In this document: piece by piece, positions 9,541 through 18,150 of the stretch
Numbering within the stretch: position 1 is the stretch's first letter
Layout of the letters: the number at the start of each line of letters is the position of its first letter
DNA from: Mucilaginibacter gilvus
GTDB lineage: Bacteria > Bacteroidota > Bacteroidia > Sphingobacteriales > Sphingobacteriaceae
Assembly: GCF_004054195.1 (NCBI RefSeq)
Contig: NZ_SBIW01000002.1
Coordinates: 248,001-312,000 of the forward strand
Length of the DNA: 64,000 nt
Reading direction: 5' to 3'
Made by a program: the position numbers and the translations under genes
Notes under the pieces: model-generated
Databases searched by the model: none
What the model was told of the DNA's origin: nothing
The model's input: the letters and a program-made list of their open reading frames with translations, nothing else

Positions 9541-10419
9541 CTATCTGTACAGATCGTATATTTTTAAACGTAAAAACTTGTTTACCGCCAGGAAAGTGCT
9601 CACGGCAGACATGATAACCCCAATGCCAATAACACCTAAAAACACGATGCCGAACTCGGTGTAGTTACGCAGGATCACCAGGTCGGGTATTTGCTGGTAG
9701 GCCAGGTAAAGGGTGCCTATCAGTATCAACACAGCAATTAAGCCGCCTAATAAGCCGTGCCAGATGCCATACAACAAAAACGGCTTACGAATAAAGCCCT
9801 TGGTTGCCCCTACTAACTGCATAGACTTGATGAGAAACCTTTGCGAGTAGATAGCCAGCCTGATGGTATTATTAATAAGCGCCACCGATAGTACCACAAA
9901 TATGGCCGCGAAAGCGAGTATCACCAATATGATGGATTTCAGATTTTGGTTCATTTGGTCAACCAATGATTGCTGGTACTTCACCTCTTTCACCAGTGGG
10001 TTCTTCATCAGTTCGGCCTTAAATTTATCGATGCCTGCATTATTGGCGTAATCGGCTTTCAGATACACATCCAGCGATTGCGAAAGGGGGTTATACCCCA
10101 GGAATTTCACGAAATCTTCACCAAGGTCCTTTTGCAAATTACGGGCGGCAAGCTCTTTACTTACGTATTGCGTTTGCTTAACCATTGGGTTGCCATCCAA
10201 CTGTTTTTGAAACTGCAGCACGTCTGTTTCGTGGGCGGCATCGTCCATAAAAATATTAAGCACAATGTTTTCTTTTACGTAACGCGACAGGTTGTTTGCC
10301 TTCACCAAGATCAGCCCCAATAGCCCTATCATCAATAAAACCATAGCAATACCAAAAACGGTAGATATATATATCGTTTTGGTCTTTTTTGCCGATTCGC
10401 TTGCTTCAAATTCTTCCAT
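9541..10419 (-). CDS. ftsX: Cell-division permease-like protein
   Basis: A 292-residue inner-membrane protein that works with the ATPase FtsE to control peptidoglycan hydrolases at the division site. One membrane helix at about residues 18-40, an extracytoplasmic domain of about 110 residues containing the Q-Y-V-S-K-E-L-A segment, then three more helices forming the FtsX/MacB-type permease domain (about 165-285). No ftsE is adjacent, as is common in Bacteroidota. It heads the run ftsX - DUF3098 - uppP - truB - ribF. Family assignment is strong on topology and context. Confidence 0.9.
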   Translation of the reverse strand: MEEFEASESAKKTKTIYISTVFGIAMVLLMIGLLGLILVKANNLSRYVKENIVLNIFMDDAAHETDVLQFQKQLDGNPMVKQTQYVSKELAARNLQKDLGEDFVKFLGYNPLSQSLDVYLKADYANNAGIDKFKAELMKNPLVKEVKYQQSLVDQMNQNLKSIILVILAFAAIFVVLSVALINNTIRLAIYSQRFLIKSMQLVGATKGFIRKPFLLYGIWHGLLGGLIAVLILIGTLYLAYQQIPDLVILRNYTEFGIVFLGVIGIGVIMSAVSTFLAVNKFLRLKIYDLYR

Positions 10420-10810
10420 GTGCCTTCCTTAGATATGAGATTTAAGATGTGAGATACGAGATAACGCGTATGCACATCAATTCTTATAGTTTGCGAAAAT
10501 AACAAACCTGCCCTAAAGGTAAAAGTTTATGCGGGATAATTAACAATAATTAACGGACACTAACACGATTAAGGGATTTAAGGATTGAGCAGAATTTTGA
10601 ATCTCAGCCTAAAACCATTCTCAACTCACCAATCAACCATTCACATTATGGCGTTGCCTTCGGCCCGTGCTATCCGCTCCAACTCCTCATTCCACAGTGC
10701 CGATAGGAGCGCTGCTCCATTCCGGGGTTTCCACTCTTATCAAACGCGGAAATCGTATAAAACAGGCCATCCGGCAATAAACAAATTAAAGTGCTGCCTG
10801 TTATCTCATC
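10420..10810. other. 391-base intergenic region with short repeats
   Basis: The stretch between ftsX and the small plus-strand gene holds a simple repeat near 10430-10465 (ATGAGAT/GTGAGAT units), an AT-rich likely promoter region, and a GC-richer part (about 10645-10755). An 84-codon frame across the latter (10585-10839) shows no recognisable protein features and overlaps the next gene, so I do not call it. I see no RNA gene here. Confidence 0.5.
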
Positions 10811-11062
10811 ATGACAACTCCAGCAAACGACCACGATAAACCATCTCCATCAGATACGCCTACTCAAAGGCCAAATGACGAAGGGCATAAAAGCGTTGTA
10901 AAGAACCGCGATAAAGAGTATAATGCCGATGAGCCTCAACAGGAAAACTTGGCAAAAAGGTACGAGAACGAGGAACAACCTGTAAAATCGGTAAACGACG
11001 CGCCAAAGAAAAACCAGCCCGACGCATCTGACGACGACGAACGCAGGCTGGAATCGAAATAG
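10811..11062 (+). CDS. Small hydrophilic acidic protein, function unknown
   Basis: An 83-residue, highly charged protein with no hydrophobic segment; rich in Asp, Glu, Lys, Asn, Gln and Pro and therefore probably disordered. The composition (repeated P-x-D, K-x-D, E-N-E-E) is biased but consistent with real short stress-type or linker proteins found in Sphingobacteriaceae. It has an ATG start and ends three bases before the convergent stop of the ABC exporter gene. I recognise no family, so the call depends on composition and spacing only. Confidence 0.5.
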   Translation: MTTPANDHDKPSPSDTPTQRPNDEGHKSVVKNRDKEYNADEPQQENLAKRYENEEQPVKSVNDAPKKNQPDASDDDERRLESK

Positions 11063-11065
11063 CGC

Positions 11066-12925
11066 TTAAATTGGCTTGGCTATCCCCGCCGAGTTGAATT
11101 GCAGATCGTACAGTTTGCGGTAGTAGCCGTTCTCAATCCGCAGCAGTTCCTGGTGGGTACCGCTTTCCATAATCTCGCCATGATCTAAAACGATGATCTT
11201 ATCGGCATTTTGTATGGTAGATAAGCGATGGGCTATTACAATGGCCGTGCGCCCCTGCATCAGTTTATTAATGGCTGTTTGTATCAGCAATTCGGTTTCG
11301 GTATCTACCGATGAAGTGGCCTCATCCAAAACCAATATAGCCGGGTTATAAACCAGCGCGCGAATGAACGAGATCAACTGCGCCTGCCCTGCAGATAGAG
11401 TTGCACCACGCTCCATTACGTTATAATCATAACCGCCGGGTAAGCGTTCAATAAATTCATGTGCGCCAACGTCCTTTGCTGCCGCGATGATCTCCTCGCG
11501 CGTTATTTCGGTGTTATTGAGGCTGATGTTGTTGCCAATGGTGTCAGTAAACAAAAACACATCTTGTATCACCGTAGCTATTTTGGAACGCAGGTAATCT
11601 ACCTTGTATTCACGAATGTCGTGCCCATCCACCGTTACTGTACCTTTACCTATATCATAAAAACGGTTGAGGATGTTAATGGTTGATGATTTACCCGCGC
11701 CGGTTGCCCCTACCAAAGCCAGCGTTTCGCCGGGCTTAATGTGGAAGTTGATGTTTTTAAGTACCCAGTTCTCATCGTTATACGCAAACCAAACATCTTT
11801 AAATTCTATATCGCCTTGTAAGGCCGGCGGAGCAAGTTTGCCATCGTCAGTAGCCACCTCGTCGGTATCCAGCACTTTGAATATCCTGTCGGCTCCTACC
11901 ATCCCCATTTGCAGCGTGTTGAATTTATCCGCCAGCTGCCTAATAGGGCGAAACAGCATATTCAGCAACACAATAAAACTGGTGATTAGCCCCGGCGTAA
12001 TGCCGCCTTGAGATGCCGATATGGCATGCATTTGCTGGTCGTTCAGGATCCTTTTGCAGCCGTACCAAACCAGCAGCGCCATACAAACCGCAAACAAAAT
12101 TTCTACCACCGGGAAAAAGATGGAGTAATACCAGTTAGAACGGATGTTGGCATCGCGATATTTAAGGTTCACAGCCTTAAACTTGCGCATCTCCTGCTCC
12201 TCGCGGGAGAAGTACTGGATAATGCTGATCCCGCTGATATGCTCCGCAAGGAAGGTATTCAATTGCGCCACTTGTGTACGCACTTCCTGGAAGGAGGATT
12301 TGATAGCTTCCTTAAACACATAGGTAGATGCAAACAAGAACGGCATCGGAATGAGGGTAATGAGCGCCAGTTTCCAGTCCTGCCAAAGCATATATCCAAT
12401 AACCGCGAACACCAGCAGCATATCGCCCATGATAGAGATCAGCCCCTCAGAAAAAATATCGGCAATAGTTTCCAGATCTGATACCGTACGGGTTATCAGC
12501 ATGCCGATAGGTGTACGGTCGAAATACTTTAGGCGCAGGCTCGTGATGTGGTTAAAAACATCCTTCCGCAGATCGCGAATTACAGATTGGCCCAAAGAGT
12601 TGGTTAAATAAGTTTGGTAATACTGCGCAATGGTTTGGACGATGAGCTGGCCAACCATCAGCTCCACCATAAATACCAGCCCATGGTAGTCATTAGTGAG
12701 GATATATTTATCCAGCGTGCGCTGAATAAGGATAGGCTGGATCAAAGCTATAACAGCCAGGAAAATAGTTAAGAAGCCAGCGATCACGAAAACCGACCTG
12801 TACGGTGTTACATAATGCATAATGCGCTTAAGCAAATGCCAATCGAAAGCCTTACCGGTAACGCTGCCCCCCCCGCCCCCTGAAGGGGGAGCTTTTGAAG
12901 TGGTTTCTTTATTTTCTTTTGCCAT
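11066..12925 (-). CDS. ABC exporter, fused permease and ATPase (MsbA/MdlB-like)
   Basis: A 619-residue half-transporter: six membrane helices (about residues 45-330) followed by an ATPase domain with Walker A G-A-T-G-A-G-K-S-S, the signature L-S-A-G-Q-A-Q, Walker B I-L-V-L-D-E-A-T-S-S-V-D and the switch H-R-L-S. It probably works as a homodimer or with a partner to export lipids or drugs across the inner membrane; substrate unknown. The ATG directly follows the truA stop codon. The N-terminal tail contains a Gly run (S-G-G-G-G-G) encoded by a GC-rich CCCCCTGAAGGGGG repeat, which looks like a recent insertion tolerated in a disordered tail. The signature has Ala and Gln where LSGGQ is usual, as in MdlB-type subfamilies. 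Confidence 0.92.
   Translation of the reverse strand: MAKENKETTSKAPPSGGGGGSVTGKAFDWHLLKRIMHYVTPYRSVFVIAGFLTIFLAVIALIQPILIQRTLDKYILTNDYHGLVFMVELMVGQLIVQTIAQYYQTYLTNSLGQSVIRDLRKDVFNHITSLRLKYFDRTPIGMLITRTVSDLETIADIFSEGLISIMGDMLLVFAVIGYMLWQDWKLALITLIPMPFLFASTYVFKEAIKSSFQEVRTQVAQLNTFLAEHISGISIIQYFSREEQEMRKFKAVNLKYRDANIRSNWYYSIFFPVVEILFAVCMALLVWYGCKRILNDQQMHAISASQGGITPGLITSFIVLLNMLFRPIRQLADKFNTLQMGMVGADRIFKVLDTDEVATDDGKLAPPALQGDIEFKDVWFAYNDENWVLKNINFHIKPGETLALVGATGAGKSSTINILNRFYDIGKGTVTVDGHDIREYKVDYLRSKIATVIQDVFLFTDTIGNNISLNNTEITREEIIAAAKDVGAHEFIERLPGGYDYNVMERGATLSAGQAQLISFIRALVYNPAILVLDEATSSVDTETELLIQTAINKLMQGRTAIVIAHRLSTIQNADKIIVLDHGEIMESGTHQELLRIENGYYRKLYDLQFNSAGIAKPI
12876..12889. repeat. CCCCCTGAAGGGGG repeat copy inside the ABC exporter gene
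   Basis: A perfect copy of the palindromic unit seen at 5145 and 37997, preceded by a C-run. It lies within the first 20 codons of the ABC exporter and encodes its Gly-rich tail. Confidence 0.75.
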
Positions 12926-13702
12926 CTACCTATCTAAACCAACCCCGATTAAAGGGTATGGATATTTTATCTCTGTTAAATATAATCCACATGCAGGTAC
13001 GCTGGTGCCCGCCTTGCTGCGATTTTTGCTTTGGATAATATCGTGGATACCCTCGGGCAGCATTTCACCTTTGCCTACCGATAACAGCGTGCCTACAATT
13101 GCCCTCACCATATTACGTAAAAAACGGTCGGCAGATATTTTAAATACAATGCCTTTTTCAGTTTGTTCCCATTTCGCTTTTACAATTTTACAATTATTGG
13201 TTTTAACCTGCGTATTTGATTTACTGAAACAGCTAAAATCTGAATATTCCATGATAATTGCCGCAGCCTGGTTCATCAGTTCCAGGTTTGGCCTATCGCG
13301 CAGCAACCACGAATATCCATGTAAAAACGGGTACTTTTCAAAGTGGATATGATATTCGTAACTGCGTAAAGTGGCATCAAAGCGGGCGTGCGCTTCGGGA
13401 TAAACGGCGATAATATTCTTAATTGCGATGTCGTGCGGAAGCAGGGCATTGAGGCTTCTTTTGTCCATGGTCCATGGTCGATGGTCTATGGACTCCACAT
13501 CTATATGCGCAAAATATTCTTTTGCATGTACGCCAGTGTCCGTTCTACCGCAACCAGTCGTTTCTATTGGCTGGCGCAATAAAGTGCTTAATGCTTTGTT
13601 CAGTAATTCCTGTACGCTTACGGCGTTTTGCTGTACCTGCCAACCGTGGTATTTGGTACCATCATAAGCGAGTTCGATAAAATAGCGTTGGGTATTTGCC
13701 AC
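12926..13702 (-). CDS. truA: tRNA pseudouridine(38-40) synthase
   Basis: An enzyme of about 258 residues that modifies the tRNA anticodon stem-loop. The open frame reaches a TTG at 13735, but homology begins at A-N-T-Q-R-Y-F-I-E-L-A-Y-D-G, so I choose the GTG at 13702. The catalytic Asp is in G-R-T-D-T-G-V-H-A (about residue 55), and R-x-Y-x-Y and F-L-R-N-M-V-R motifs follow. An unusual segment around residues 69-83 (I-D-H-R-P-W-T-M-D) is encoded by a tandem CCATGG-type repeat at about 13459-13493 that also occurs between genes elsewhere in the window. The stop codon abuts the ATG of the ABC exporter. Confidence 0.93.
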   Translation of the reverse strand: MANTQRYFIELAYDGTKYHGWQVQQNAVSVQELLNKALSTLLRQPIETTGCGRTDTGVHAKEYFAHIDVESIDHRPWTMDKRSLNALLPHDIAIKNIIAVYPEAHARFDATLRSYEYHIHFEKYPFLHGYSWLLRDRPNLELMNQAAAIIMEYSDFSCFSKSNTQVKTNNCKIVKAKWEQTEKGIVFKISADRFLRNMVRAIVGTLLSVGKGEMLPEGIHDIIQSKNRSKAGTSVPACGLYLTEIKYPYPLIGVGLDR

Positions 13703-13756
13703 ATGGCAAAGGTAAGTTTTGTAGCGATGTTGCAAGCGTTAAAAATGTTGCAAATG

Positions 13757-13792
13757 TTTGAATTTATAAGCGGGCTATATCTATTATATTTG
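13757..13792 (+). promoter_or_regulatory. Bacteroidota-type promoter for the DUF4293 gene
   Basis: TTTG at 13757-13760 and TATATTTG at 13785-13792 match the -33 and -7 (TAnnTTTG) elements of the Bacteroidota housekeeping sigma factor. The gap of 24 bases is slightly long. The leader to the ATG at 13836 would be about 36 bases. Confidence 0.5.
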
Positions 13793-13835
13793 CCAGTAGT
13801 TTTAATATTACAAACTGTTAAACATTAAACACAAA

Positions 13836-14303
13836 ATGCTACAACGAATACAAAGTATCTATCTCCTGGCCGCTTCCATCGTAATGTTCGGGCTTTTCCT
13901 GTTCCCGCTGGCGCACAATATTTATGTAGACGGCAAACTCGTTAATGTAAGCGTAACCGGCGTTTACGAAATAGTTAACGGACAAGACAAACTATTAGAA
14001 ACTTTTACCGCCCTAACAGTTGCCACCGCTATTATCGGGCTCGTGCCATTGGCCGTTATTTTTATGTATAAAAACCGCAAGAAGCAAATAAATTTCTGCT
14101 ATATAGCCATACTGGCTTTAATAGGTTACAGCTTCTGGATGGCGCAGACCGTTAAAAAAGTAGTGGGTGCTATTACCCTTGAATATAAGAATATGGGCGT
14201 TGGTTTGTTCCTCACTTCACTCAGTATTATCCTTATCATTTTTGCTTTTAAAGCGATACAGAGGGATGAAAAGTTGGTGAAATCGGCAGATAGGTTGAGG
14301 TAA
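13836..14303 (+). CDS. DUF4293 membrane protein
   Basis: A 155-residue protein with four membrane helices (about residues 5-25, 60-82, 90-105 and 120-143) and a short extracytoplasmic loop after the first. The N-terminal M-L-Q-R-I-Q-S-I-Y-L-L-A motif is characteristic of DUF4293, a Bacteroidota-specific family of unknown function. Its position, divergent from truA, is also common in the phylum. A bidirectional terminator lies just after it. Nothing in the sequence indicates an enzyme. Confidence 0.85.
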   Translation: MLQRIQSIYLLAASIVMFGLFLFPLAHNIYVDGKLVNVSVTGVYEIVNGQDKLLETFTALTVATAIIGLVPLAVIFMYKNRKKQINFCYIAILALIGYSFWMAQTVKKVVGAITLEYKNMGVGLFLTSLSIILIIFAFKAIQRDEKLVKSADRLR

Positions 14304-14325
14304 TTTCGGATTCAAACATATATAA

Positions 14326-14359
14326 CAGAGAAAGCCTCCCAATTGGAAGGCTTTCTCTG
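14326..14359. terminator. Bidirectional intrinsic terminator between DUF4293 and recA genes
   Basis: A perfect 12-bp stem (cagagaaagcct at 14326-14337 with aggctttctctg at 14348-14359) and a 10-base loop sit between two convergent genes. T-runs are weak on both sides. The stem top resembles the terminator at 23173, which has the same CCCAATTGG loop. Confidence 0.8.
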
Positions 14360-14392
14360 TTTACAAAATTTATTAAATCGTAAGTTCTAAAA

Positions 14393-15400
14393 TTATGCTT
14401 CTGCCAAACTTTCACCTGTTACCGTTGCTTTTATTTTCACTTCCAGTTCTTCCATCAGTTCCGGGTTATCCAATATCAGTTGTTTAACGGCATCACGGCC
14501 CTGGCCAAGGCGGGTATCGCCATAGCTAAACCATGAGCCTGCTTTTTTGATGATATTGTATTCTACACCAAGGTCTATGATCTCACCTGCTTTGGAAATA
14601 CCTTCACCAAACATGATATCAAACTCAGCAATACGGAATGGAGGGGCCACTTTGTTCTTTACAATTTTCACCTTAACACGGTTACCAGATACCTCGTCAC
14701 TATCTTTAATTTGTGATATACGGCGTACATCCAAACGTACCGAAGCGTAGAATTTTAAGGCGTTACCACCGGTAGTAGTCTCGGGGTTACCAAACATCAC
14801 ACCAATTTTATCGCGCAACTGGTTGATGAAAATGCAGCAGCACCCTGTTTTGCTAATGGTACCGGTTAGCTTACGCAATGCCTGCGACATTAACCTTGCA
14901 TGTAAACCCATTTTAGAATCGCCCATTTCGCCTTCAATTTCGGCTTTGGGTACTAATGCGGCAACAGAGTCAATTACTAATATATCGATGGCACCCGAAC
15001 GAATCAGGTTATCGGCAATTTCAAGCGCTTGCTCACCATTATCCGGTTGAGAGATCAGCAGGTTCTCTACGTCTACACCCAGCTTTTTAGCATAAAACCT
15101 ATCAAAGGCGTGCTCCGCATCAATAAAAGCCGCGATGCCACCCTTCTTTTGCGATTCGGCAATGGCATGTATGGCCAGGGTAGTTTTACCTGACGATTCC
15201 GGGCCGTATATTTCTATTACCCTGCCTTTTGGCAAACCACCTACACCCAAAGCGATATCAAGACCCAGCGAACCGGTTGATATTACTTCTGTTGGCTCAA
15301 TGGCTTGTTCGCCCAACTTCATGATAGTGCCTTTCCCGTAAGATTTTTCCAGCTTATCAAGGGTAAGCTGCAGTGCCTTCATTTTATCTGTATTGCTCAT
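14393..15400 (-). CDS. recA: Recombinase A
   Basis: A 335-residue DNA strand-exchange ATPase for homologous recombination and the SOS response. Walker A is G-P-E-S-S-G-K-T at residues 66-73, Walker B is I-L-V-I-D-S-V-A near 140, and the DNA-binding loop region [20 protein letters not shown] follows. Length is normal and the acidic C-terminal tail is short. A -7 promoter element lies upstream at 15420-15427. Confidence 0.99.
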   Translation of the reverse strand: MSNTDKMKALQLTLDKLEKSYGKGTIMKLGEQAIEPTEVISTGSLGLDIALGVGGLPKGRVIEIYGPESSGKTTLAIHAIAESQKKGGIAAFIDAEHAFDRFYAKKLGVDVENLLISQPDNGEQALEIADNLIRSGAIDILVIDSVAALVPKAEIEGEMGDSKMGLHARLMSQALRKLTGTISKTGCCCIFINQLRDKIGVMFGNPETTTGGNALKFYASVRLDVRRISQIKDSDEVSGNRVKVKIVKNKVAPPFRIAEFDIMFGEGISKAGEIIDLGVEYNIIKKAGSWFSYGDTRLGQGRDAVKQLILDNPELMEELEVKIKATVTGESLAEA

Positions 15401-15419
15401 CTCTATTTTTTTCGTGAAA

Positions 15420-15427
15420 CAAATGTA
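15420..15427 (-). promoter_or_regulatory. -7 element of the recA promoter
   Basis: Read on the minus strand this is TACATTTG, a perfect TAnnTTTG, about 20 bases before the recA ATG. A clear TTTG at -33 is not present; an AT-rich block with TTAG is at that distance. Confidence 0.5.
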
Positions 15428-15533
15428 AATAACATATTTATTATTTGCTAATTTTTTTAGTAATTATTTTAATTGTGAAATCGCCTTATTATCAAGGAGT
15501 GGCGGATGAAGTTAACTAACCAGCGACTACTAA

Positions 15534-16292
15534 TCAAATATCTTTATCAACACTACGCTTCACCAACTCCTTCACTATCGCCTTCTGCACTTTCTTCTTT
15601 TTAGCATCTTTTGCCTTTCGGAATTTTAAAGCCTCGGCTTTTAAAAGCGCCGTTTCGGTGTTTTGCTGCGCGTAATATTTGCAGAACCAGGTAAGCGGAC
15701 AAATCTCGCATTTAGGTGTGCGGGCCACGCAAATGTAGCGCCCGTGCAATATCAGCCAGTGATGCGCTATGGCCAGTGTATTTTCGGGCAGGTTTTTCAC
15801 CAGCTGCTTTTCAACTGCTAAGGGCGTACTGGCACGCACAAGCCCCAACCGGTTGGCAACCCTAAAAACGTGGGTATCCACGGCAATAGCAGGGGCATCA
15901 AAAACTACCGAAGCAATTACATTAGCTGTTTTGCGACCAACGCCGGGCATTTTCTGCAGGTCGTCCAGATCAGAAGGCACCTCGCCGCCGAAAACTTCCG
16001 TCAGCATTTTGCCCATGCCTGCCAGGTGCTTAGCCTTATTATTAGGGTAACTCACACTGCGGATGTAGGTGAAGATCTCGTCGGCATCAGAAGCAGCCAA
16101 AGCGGCAGCATCCGGGAAACGTTCAAAAAGCGCGGGGGTAACCTGGTTGATGCGTTTATCGGTACACTGAGCCGATAAGATCACGGCTACCAACAATTGG
16201 TATGGGCTGTTATAATGCAATTCGGTAACTGCATTGGGCTGATTCTTGGAAAAATATTCAACGAAGTGGCGGTAGCGTTCGGCTTTTAGCAT
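15534..16292 (-). CDS. nth: Endonuclease III (DNA glycosylase/AP lyase)
   Basis: A 252-residue base-excision repair enzyme removing oxidised pyrimidines. The helix-hairpin-helix M-P-G-V-G-R-K-T-A-N-V carries the catalytic Lys121, and Asp139 lies in V-D-T-H-V-F-R. Four Cys at 188, 195, 198 and 204 (C-x6-C-x2-C-x5-C) bind the 4Fe-4S cluster. The C-terminus is about 40 residues longer than the E. coli enzyme and very Lys-rich, which could add non-specific DNA affinity. It follows a repeat-rich gap and is on the same strand as recA. Confidence 0.97.
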   Translation of the reverse strand: MLKAERYRHFVEYFSKNQPNAVTELHYNSPYQLLVAVILSAQCTDKRINQVTPALFERFPDAAALAASDADEIFTYIRSVSYPNNKAKHLAGMGKMLTEVFGGEVPSDLDDLQKMPGVGRKTANVIASVVFDAPAIAVDTHVFRVANRLGLVRASTPLAVEKQLVKNLPENTLAIAHHWLILHGRYICVARTPKCEICPLTWFCKYYAQQNTETALLKAEALKFRKAKDAKKKKVQKAIVKELVKRSVDKDI

Positions 16293-16294
16293 GT

Positions 16295-16406
16295 TAGTTC
16301 ATTGGTTCGCTGGTTCATTAGTTCATTGGGTTGAACCGGCGATTACTTATGCAATTATATTAAACTCTGCACCAATGAACAACTGAACTAATGAACAATT
16401 GAACCA
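16295..16406. repeat. Inverted repeat of GAACCAATGAACTAATGAAC type
   Basis: Arm 16295-16330 (TTCATTGGTTC, GGTTCATTAGTTCATTG units) is imperfectly complementary to arm 16371-16406 (CCAATGAACAACTGAAC, TAATGAACAATTGAACC). The same units occur once near 9505-9541. It starts at the nth start codon region and shows no coding potential. Confidence 0.6.
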
Positions 16407-16485
16407 AAATAGAAAGGTTCATAAATCAAACGATCGGCCTTGCCAAAAGTATGATCTATGAACCAGTTTCGGGGGTGCGTAGTAC

Positions 16486-16683
16486 TTAACGTAAACTCTT
16501 TGAGTAATCAAGTATCTGGTGGATGGTTTGCAATTTTGGCTTCTTTTTCAGAAGATCCAATTCGGCATGGATAGAGTGATAGAATATCACTGAGTCCGCA
16601 TCCAGATTTTCAAGTGTTCCTGACTCTTTCATCTGAGTTTTGTTAGTGACCGCGTAGAAATTTGTTGTAAAGGTTTCACCCAT
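16486..16683 (-). CDS. Small hypothetical protein (65 residues)
   Basis: A soluble, charged 65-residue protein without signal peptide or membrane segment; two predicted helical parts, the second Lys-rich (L-D-L-L-K-K-K-P-K-L). It has an ATG start and an isolated position between nth and the repeat-rich gap before the sigma factor gene. I do not recognise a family. Amino acid usage looks coding-like rather than random, which is the only support. Confidence 0.4.
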   Translation of the reverse strand: MGETFTTNFYAVTNKTQMKESGTLENLDADSVIFYHSIHAELDLLKKKPKLQTIHQILDYSKSLR

Positions 16684-17130
16684 AAGCTATCTTTTTGTTT
16701 AGATAAATAACGATGGTTAAAGACGAATATTTTATGAAGATGAAAATTAAATGAAATTTTTTTCACTTACTTAACCCGCTGATAATGTTTGCCTAAGCAC
16801 ACAGTCATTGTGTTTAACCGACACGTTTATTTTGTGCATTTTTATAACGCATTTGCGGAAAGGAAAATTGTAATTTAAGTGAAAAGAAAATTAAAAAGCG
16901 GAATTTATGGATAAACGCGATGTCGTTTTCGGCTAAAGCCACGTCAATCATTTTATTATTCCGGCCCATAAATGGGGCGCAATAATTGAAAAGAGTAAAA
17001 TCGAATATAAGCATAATTGCCGTTGGCTTCAGCCAACGGACACCAAAAGGCACGAAAAAGGCTTTAGCCGAATAATCGACCAAAGCCTCAATATTTTCCA
17101 ATTTTAACCCCTAATCAACCAGCGGCTAAA
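16684..17130. other. 447-base gap containing a palindromic element
   Basis: The gap between the 65-residue gene and the sigma factor gene is AT-rich and holds the inverted-repeat element at 16928-17072. A 95-codon minus-strand frame (16814-17101) is produced by that element and is not believed to be a gene. Confidence 0.55.
16928..17072. repeat. MITE-like element with TTCGGCTAAAGCC termini
   Basis: TTCGGCTAAAGCC at 16928-16940 and its exact complement GGCTTTAGCCGAA at 17060-17072 bound a 145-bp segment. Inside is a perfect 9-bp hairpin (CCGTTGGCT-tc-AGCCAACGG, 17020-17039). Size, terminal inverted repeats and lack of coding sense fit a small non-autonomous mobile or structural repeat. No flanking target duplication is obvious. 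Confidence 0.65.
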
Positions 17131-17715
17131 CTAATTTTTCAAACTCAGTTCTTTCGTCTGCATCATTTTGCGCAGATTGTTCAATGCGTAGCGCATTCGG
17201 CCAAGGGCGGTATTGATGCTCACATCGGTAACGTCGGCAATTTCTTTAAAGCTCATATCGCCAAAGTGGCGCATAATTAATACTTCCTTTTGCTCAGAGG
17301 GCAGCAGTTGTATCAACGATTTTAAGTCTTTATGGGTTTGCTCGCGTACCAGCCGGTCTTCCGCGCTTTCATCGTAATTGCCCAGTACTTCAAAAATATC
17401 AAAGTCGTCGCCGTTGCTAACCATAGGCGCGCGTTTTTCACGACGGAAATGGTCTATCACCAGGTTATGCCCAATACGGGTTACCCATGGCAAAAACTTG
17501 CCCTCCTCGTTATACTTGCCGGCTTTTAGCGTATTAATTACCTTAATAAACGTATCCTGGAAAATATCTTCGGCCAAAGCTTCGTCTTTAACGAGCAGGT
17601 AAATAGAAGTGTAAATTTTTGATTGGTACCTCCGGATGAGCTCAACAAGTCCTGCTTCGTCACCGGCGATATATAGATGGATTAGATCCTGATCACTTTT
17701 CAATTGAAAATCCAT
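17131..17715 (-). CDS. ECF-type RNA polymerase sigma factor
   Basis: A 194-residue sigma-70 family regulator. Region 2 spans about residues 20-90, with D-I-F-Q-D-T-F-I-K-V and the W-V-T-R-I-G-H-N-L-V-I-D-H-F-R-R segment; region 4 spans about 130-185, with L-P-S-E-Q-K-E-V-L-I-M-R and a helix-turn-helix ending near R-M-R-Y-A-L. No anti-sigma gene is adjacent, so it is probably one of the stand-alone ECF factors common in Bacteroidota. Target genes cannot be read from the sequence. Confidence 0.93.
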   Translation of the reverse strand: MDFQLKSDQDLIHLYIAGDEAGLVELIRRYQSKIYTSIYLLVKDEALAEDIFQDTFIKVINTLKAGKYNEEGKFLPWVTRIGHNLVIDHFRREKRAPMVSNGDDFDIFEVLGNYDESAEDRLVREQTHKDLKSLIQLLPSEQKEVLIMRHFGDMSFKEIADVTDVSINTALGRMRYALNNLRKMMQTKELSLKN

Positions 17716-18150
17716 AGAAAGCTACTAATAAACTAAATTAATTTTTTTGTCGTTATTAAAAGTAGAGTTCTGTCTATAGCGTTTCTTTTAGGGGTTAAAA
17801 AATGTTACCCTCAAATATAATAATCTTCAAAATAAAAACAAATATTTTTTAGAGAGGGCATTGTCATGCCTGCATCATAAAGTTTACATGTCAGTATATT
17901 GCAAGTATTCATTTATTCTTCCTACTATTCCTAAACCGGCTTGCAAAAAGCTAAATATTTTAGGATTTTTGCGGCAGAGCGGGTTATGGTTGATAGACCA
18001 TGGTTCATAACTCTACAAAATAAATATCAGTTAATGGATTGGTTATTTAGCGTTTAGACTAAGGAATTAAATAAGGGTTTAGCCCGATAACTATTAAATT
18101 TCCGGAAGCATTCGCCATGAACTATGGTCCATCAACCATCAACTAAAAGA
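17716..18150. other. 435-base divergent intergenic region before uvrA
   Basis: AT-rich region that must contain the promoters of the sigma factor gene and of uvrA. It holds an inverted repeat (17986-18008 against 18117-18139). I see no reliable TAnnTTTG element and no RNA gene. Confidence 0.5.
17986..18139. repeat. Inverted repeat of ATGGTTGATAGACCATGG type upstream of uvrA
   Basis: The 23-base arm at 17986-18008 and the arm at 18117-18139 are complementary with two mismatches and enclose about 108 bases. The right arm contains the ATG at 18124, which argues that this ATG is not the uvrA start. Related CCATGG units occur inside truA. Confidence 0.7.

Noticed and set aside
10585..10839. 84-codon plus-strand ORF
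   Set aside because: Overlaps the better small gene at 10811, composition is Ser/His/Arg-rich as in noncoding GC-richer DNA, and no family is recognised.
16814..17101. 95-codon minus-strand ORF
   Set aside because: It is a translation of the inverted-repeat element at 16928-17072 and its flanks; no protein-like pattern or start context.
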